Below, one piece after another: positions 7,441 to 8,012 of a DNA stretch of 8,012 bases (position 1 is its first letter; each line of letters opens with the position of its first letter). The notes below the pieces were generated by a model. That model was not told the DNA's origin and ran no database searches. It was given only the letters and a program-made list of their open reading frames with translations. The stretch is taken from positions 1-8,012 of the forward strand of contig CAKZNY010000085.1 in assembly GCA_937132145.1 (NCBI GenBank), read 5' to 3'. Both the position numbers and the translations under genes were made by a program. The stretch is from an uncultured Paracoccaceae bacterium (GTDB lineage Bacteria; Pseudomonadota; Alphaproteobacteria; Rhodobacterales; Rhodobacteraceae).

Positions 7441-7445
7441 TTTTT
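7420..7445 (+). terminator. Possible intrinsic terminator downstream of the ABC-F gene
   Basis: CGTACA (7420-7425) pairs with TGTACG (7435-7440) around a 9-base loop and is followed at once by five T (7441-7445). A second CGTACA at 7409-7414 could compete for the same partner. The stem has only three G-C pairs and lies about 130 bases past the ABC-F stop, so this is a weak candidate. Confidence 0.35.
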
Positions 7446-7482
7446 GTGGGTAGTGGCGTTAACCTTTTGGGTCGGTGCGATG

Positions 7483-7658
7483 GTGCGCGGGGACCGCACA
7501 CCCTACATTTCGGTAGTGCCCAACGTGAGGGGTGCGCCCTACCTATGTGAATGCCCAGAGCATTTGCACTTAGATTGTGAGGGTCCATAAAGGCGGTTTT
7601 AACGGACCGACACAACACAGGCATTGAAACCCTCAGCGGGAGTTTCGTGTGATCCCGC
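7483..7658. other. Run of stem-loops, possible structured RNA or regulatory leader
   Basis: Successive inverted repeats are GTGCG/CGCAC (7483-7487, 7495-7499), GGTAG/CTACC (7512-7516, 7539-7543), GTG-AATGC/GCATT-CAC (7547-7554, 7560-7569, with a 2-base bulge), GGTCC-TAAA/TTTA-GGACC (7582-7591, 7598-7608) and GCGGGA/TCCCGC (7636-7641, 7653-7658). TGAGGGT/ACCCTCA (7578-7584, 7629-7635) can enclose, and partly competes with, the fourth stem. The strand of any transcript cannot be decided, and no known RNA family was recognised. Some such stems are expected by chance at this GC content. Confidence 0.3.
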
Positions 7659-7769
7659 GCAACCATTTCGCGCACATGGCGGAGGTGGACTCCAATATCT
7701 AAGGGCGCGTTTACCCTGTCGATCAATGACAAGCAGGAGATTCGAACTCCATCACCTCGCACACAAAAC

Positions 7770-7799
7770 TTGACACAAGCGCGCCTACCATGCTTTGTT
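7770..7799 (+). promoter_or_regulatory. Candidate promoter for the 7851 gene
   Basis: TTGACA at 7770-7775 matches the -35 consensus exactly and lies 75 bases before the ATG. At 16-18 bp spacing only poor -10 sequences are found (CTTTGT, TTTGTT). The -35 also sits in the small palindrome CTTG-aca-CAAG (7769-7779), which could be an operator instead. Confidence 0.25.
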
Positions 7800-7838
7800 T
7801 TAGCCACCCGCGCGGAGCCACGCGATGGGGAGTCAATC

Positions 7839-7843
7839 GGAGG
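7839..7843 (+). promoter_or_regulatory. Strong Shine-Dalgarno for the 7851 gene
   Basis: GGAGG is followed by a 7-base spacer and ATG at 7851. This near-ideal site is the main reason to accept the short partial frame that follows as a real gene. Confidence 0.7.
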
Positions 7844-7850
7844 GGACTAA

Positions 7851-8012
7851 ATGAAGGAATCGATGGCGTTCAAGGTAATCCTAATCATTCTGGCGTTAAC
7901 CCTAGTGGTATTTGGCGGCTGGCGGCTGGTGAACCCTGTTGGTTTCCTTACCTTCAGCGGCCTAAACTTGTCGTATGAGGCTGGGATATTGAGTGAAGTG
8001 AGAGGGGCTGGG
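7851..8012 (+). CDS. Small membrane protein, 5' part, probably DUF4345 family
   Basis: The ATG at 7851 opens 54 codons that run without a stop to the right edge. After a short start (MKESMAFK) comes one hydrophobic segment, VILIILALTLVVFGGWRLV (about 9-27), then NPVGFLTFSGLNLSYEAGILSEVRGAG. The pattern of a first membrane helix, a P..F....GL.L turn and an LLSE(L/V)R..G motif entering the next helix is what I associate with DUF4345 proteins, roughly 120-140-residue integral membrane proteins of unknown function. That match is from memory on a partial sequence. GGAGG 7 bases upstream supports this start; the Met at codon 5 is an alternative. It is transcribed in the same direction as the ABC-F gene but about 560 bases away, so probably from its own promoter. 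The rest of the protein lies outside the window. Confidence 0.72.
   Translation, partial: MKESMAFKVILIILALTLVVFGGWRLVNPVGFLTFSGLNLSYEAGILSEVRGAG

Larger units (their letters stand above)
7367..7472. repeat. Nested direct repeats bracketing the 11-bp array
   Basis: TTAACCTTTGGGGT (7367-7380) recurs as TTAACCTTTTGGGT (7459-7472) with one mismatch, 92 bp apart. Inside that pair CGTTTTT occurs at 7388-7394 and 7439-7445, 51 bp apart. Between them lies the GTACACAAC array. A further TTAACCT is at 7341-7347. The copies are seen directly; whether they arose by duplication or serve as protein sites is unknown. Confidence 0.6.
7337..7850. other. Gene-poor intergenic region, 514 bases, rich in repeats and hairpins
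   Basis: I find no convincing protein gene here. The longest open frame (about 146 codons on the - strand, 7807-7367) has no ribosome site, is unusually rich in Arg, Cys and His, has no recognisable fold and runs through the hairpins and repeats. The region holds an 11-bp repeat array with flanking direct repeats (7367-7472), a series of stem-loops (7483-7658), two small GGAG...CTCC stem-loops (7681-7693 and 7736-7750), a perfect TTGACA (7770-7775) and three GANTC sites. No tRNA, tmRNA, 4.5S RNA or RNase P RNA signature was found on either strand. Confidence 0.6.

Noticed and set aside
7736..7750. tRNA T-arm look-alike on the - strand (GGAG-TTCGAAT-CTCC), with GGTAGGCGCGC upstream resembling a tRNA-Leu D-arm
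   Set aside because: The fifth T-stem pair is a T-T mismatch, no 5' acceptor strand matching GCTTGTC is found at the right distance, the anticodon stem does not pair and there is no CCA. At most a remnant or chance.
7367..7807. 146-codon open frame on the - strand
   Set aside because: No ribosome binding site, composition very rich in Arg, Cys and His, no recognisable domain, and it runs through the repeat array and stem-loops. It is most likely a chance frame in GC-rich non-coding DNA.
7337..7850. Permuted alphaproteobacterial tmRNA, 4.5S RNA, RNase P RNA or a SAM riboswitch
   Set aside because: No tag-like AANDN coding segment, no GGAAGGAAGCAGCC, no RNase P core motifs and no SAM/SAH-type core were found on either strand.
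7790..7978. 62-codon open frame on the + strand
   Set aside because: It lies in a different phase from the DUF4345-like gene and overlaps it. It has no good ribosome site, while the gene at 7851 has one.

Overview
The window looks like an ordinary chromosomal segment of an alphaproteobacterium, most likely a roseobacter-type member of the Rhodobacterales. This rests on recognising the protein families and their sequence flavour (a membrane-anchored SurA_N/parvulin protein directly upstream of trpE, a divergent polysaccharide deacetylase homologue, a Uup-type ABC-F protein), on moderately high GC, and on a dispersed-type CCCGCA...TGCGGG palindrome. No database search was possible, so the taxon is an inference.

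Layout. Positions 1-740 (+) hold the 3' end of a divergent polysaccharide deacetylase family gene whose start lies outside the window. It converges, with a 7-bp gap, on a leftward block: an aminotransferase (5402-4221), a membrane-anchored PpiD-like periplasmic foldase (4148-2265) and anthranilate synthase component I, trpE (2265-748). The foldase stop and the trpE start overlap as TAATG, so those two genes are almost certainly co-transcribed and translationally coupled. The aminotransferase is separated from them by 72 bp and may or may not share the transcript. A 70-bp divergent promoter region (5403-5472) containing an 8-bp perfect inverted repeat separates this block from a rightward ABC-F ATPase gene (5473-7290). 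Positions 7291-7850 are a gene-poor gap. At its far end a well-placed Shine-Dalgarno introduces a small membrane protein gene (7851 to the right edge), probably of the DUF4345 family.

How the genes relate. trpE supplies the first committed step of tryptophan synthesis. The PpiD-like protein would assist folding of exported proteins in the periplasm. The ABC-F protein would act in the cytosol on ribosomes or on branched DNA. They share no obvious pathway; the foldase-trpE pairing looks like a conserved operon accident, or coupling through expression.

The unusual part is the intergenic stretch 7278-7850. It begins with a 59-bp nearly perfect composite palindrome that overlaps and encodes the last codons and stop of the ABC-F gene. 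A small array of 11-bp GTACACAAC repeats follows, bracketed by two sets of direct repeats and ending in a terminator-like hairpin plus T-run. After that comes a hairpin-rich segment with no convincing protein gene, which could hide a structured RNA. I see no CRISPR array, insertion sequence, phage gene, tRNA or rRNA. I do not see strong evidence for a new multi-gene system.
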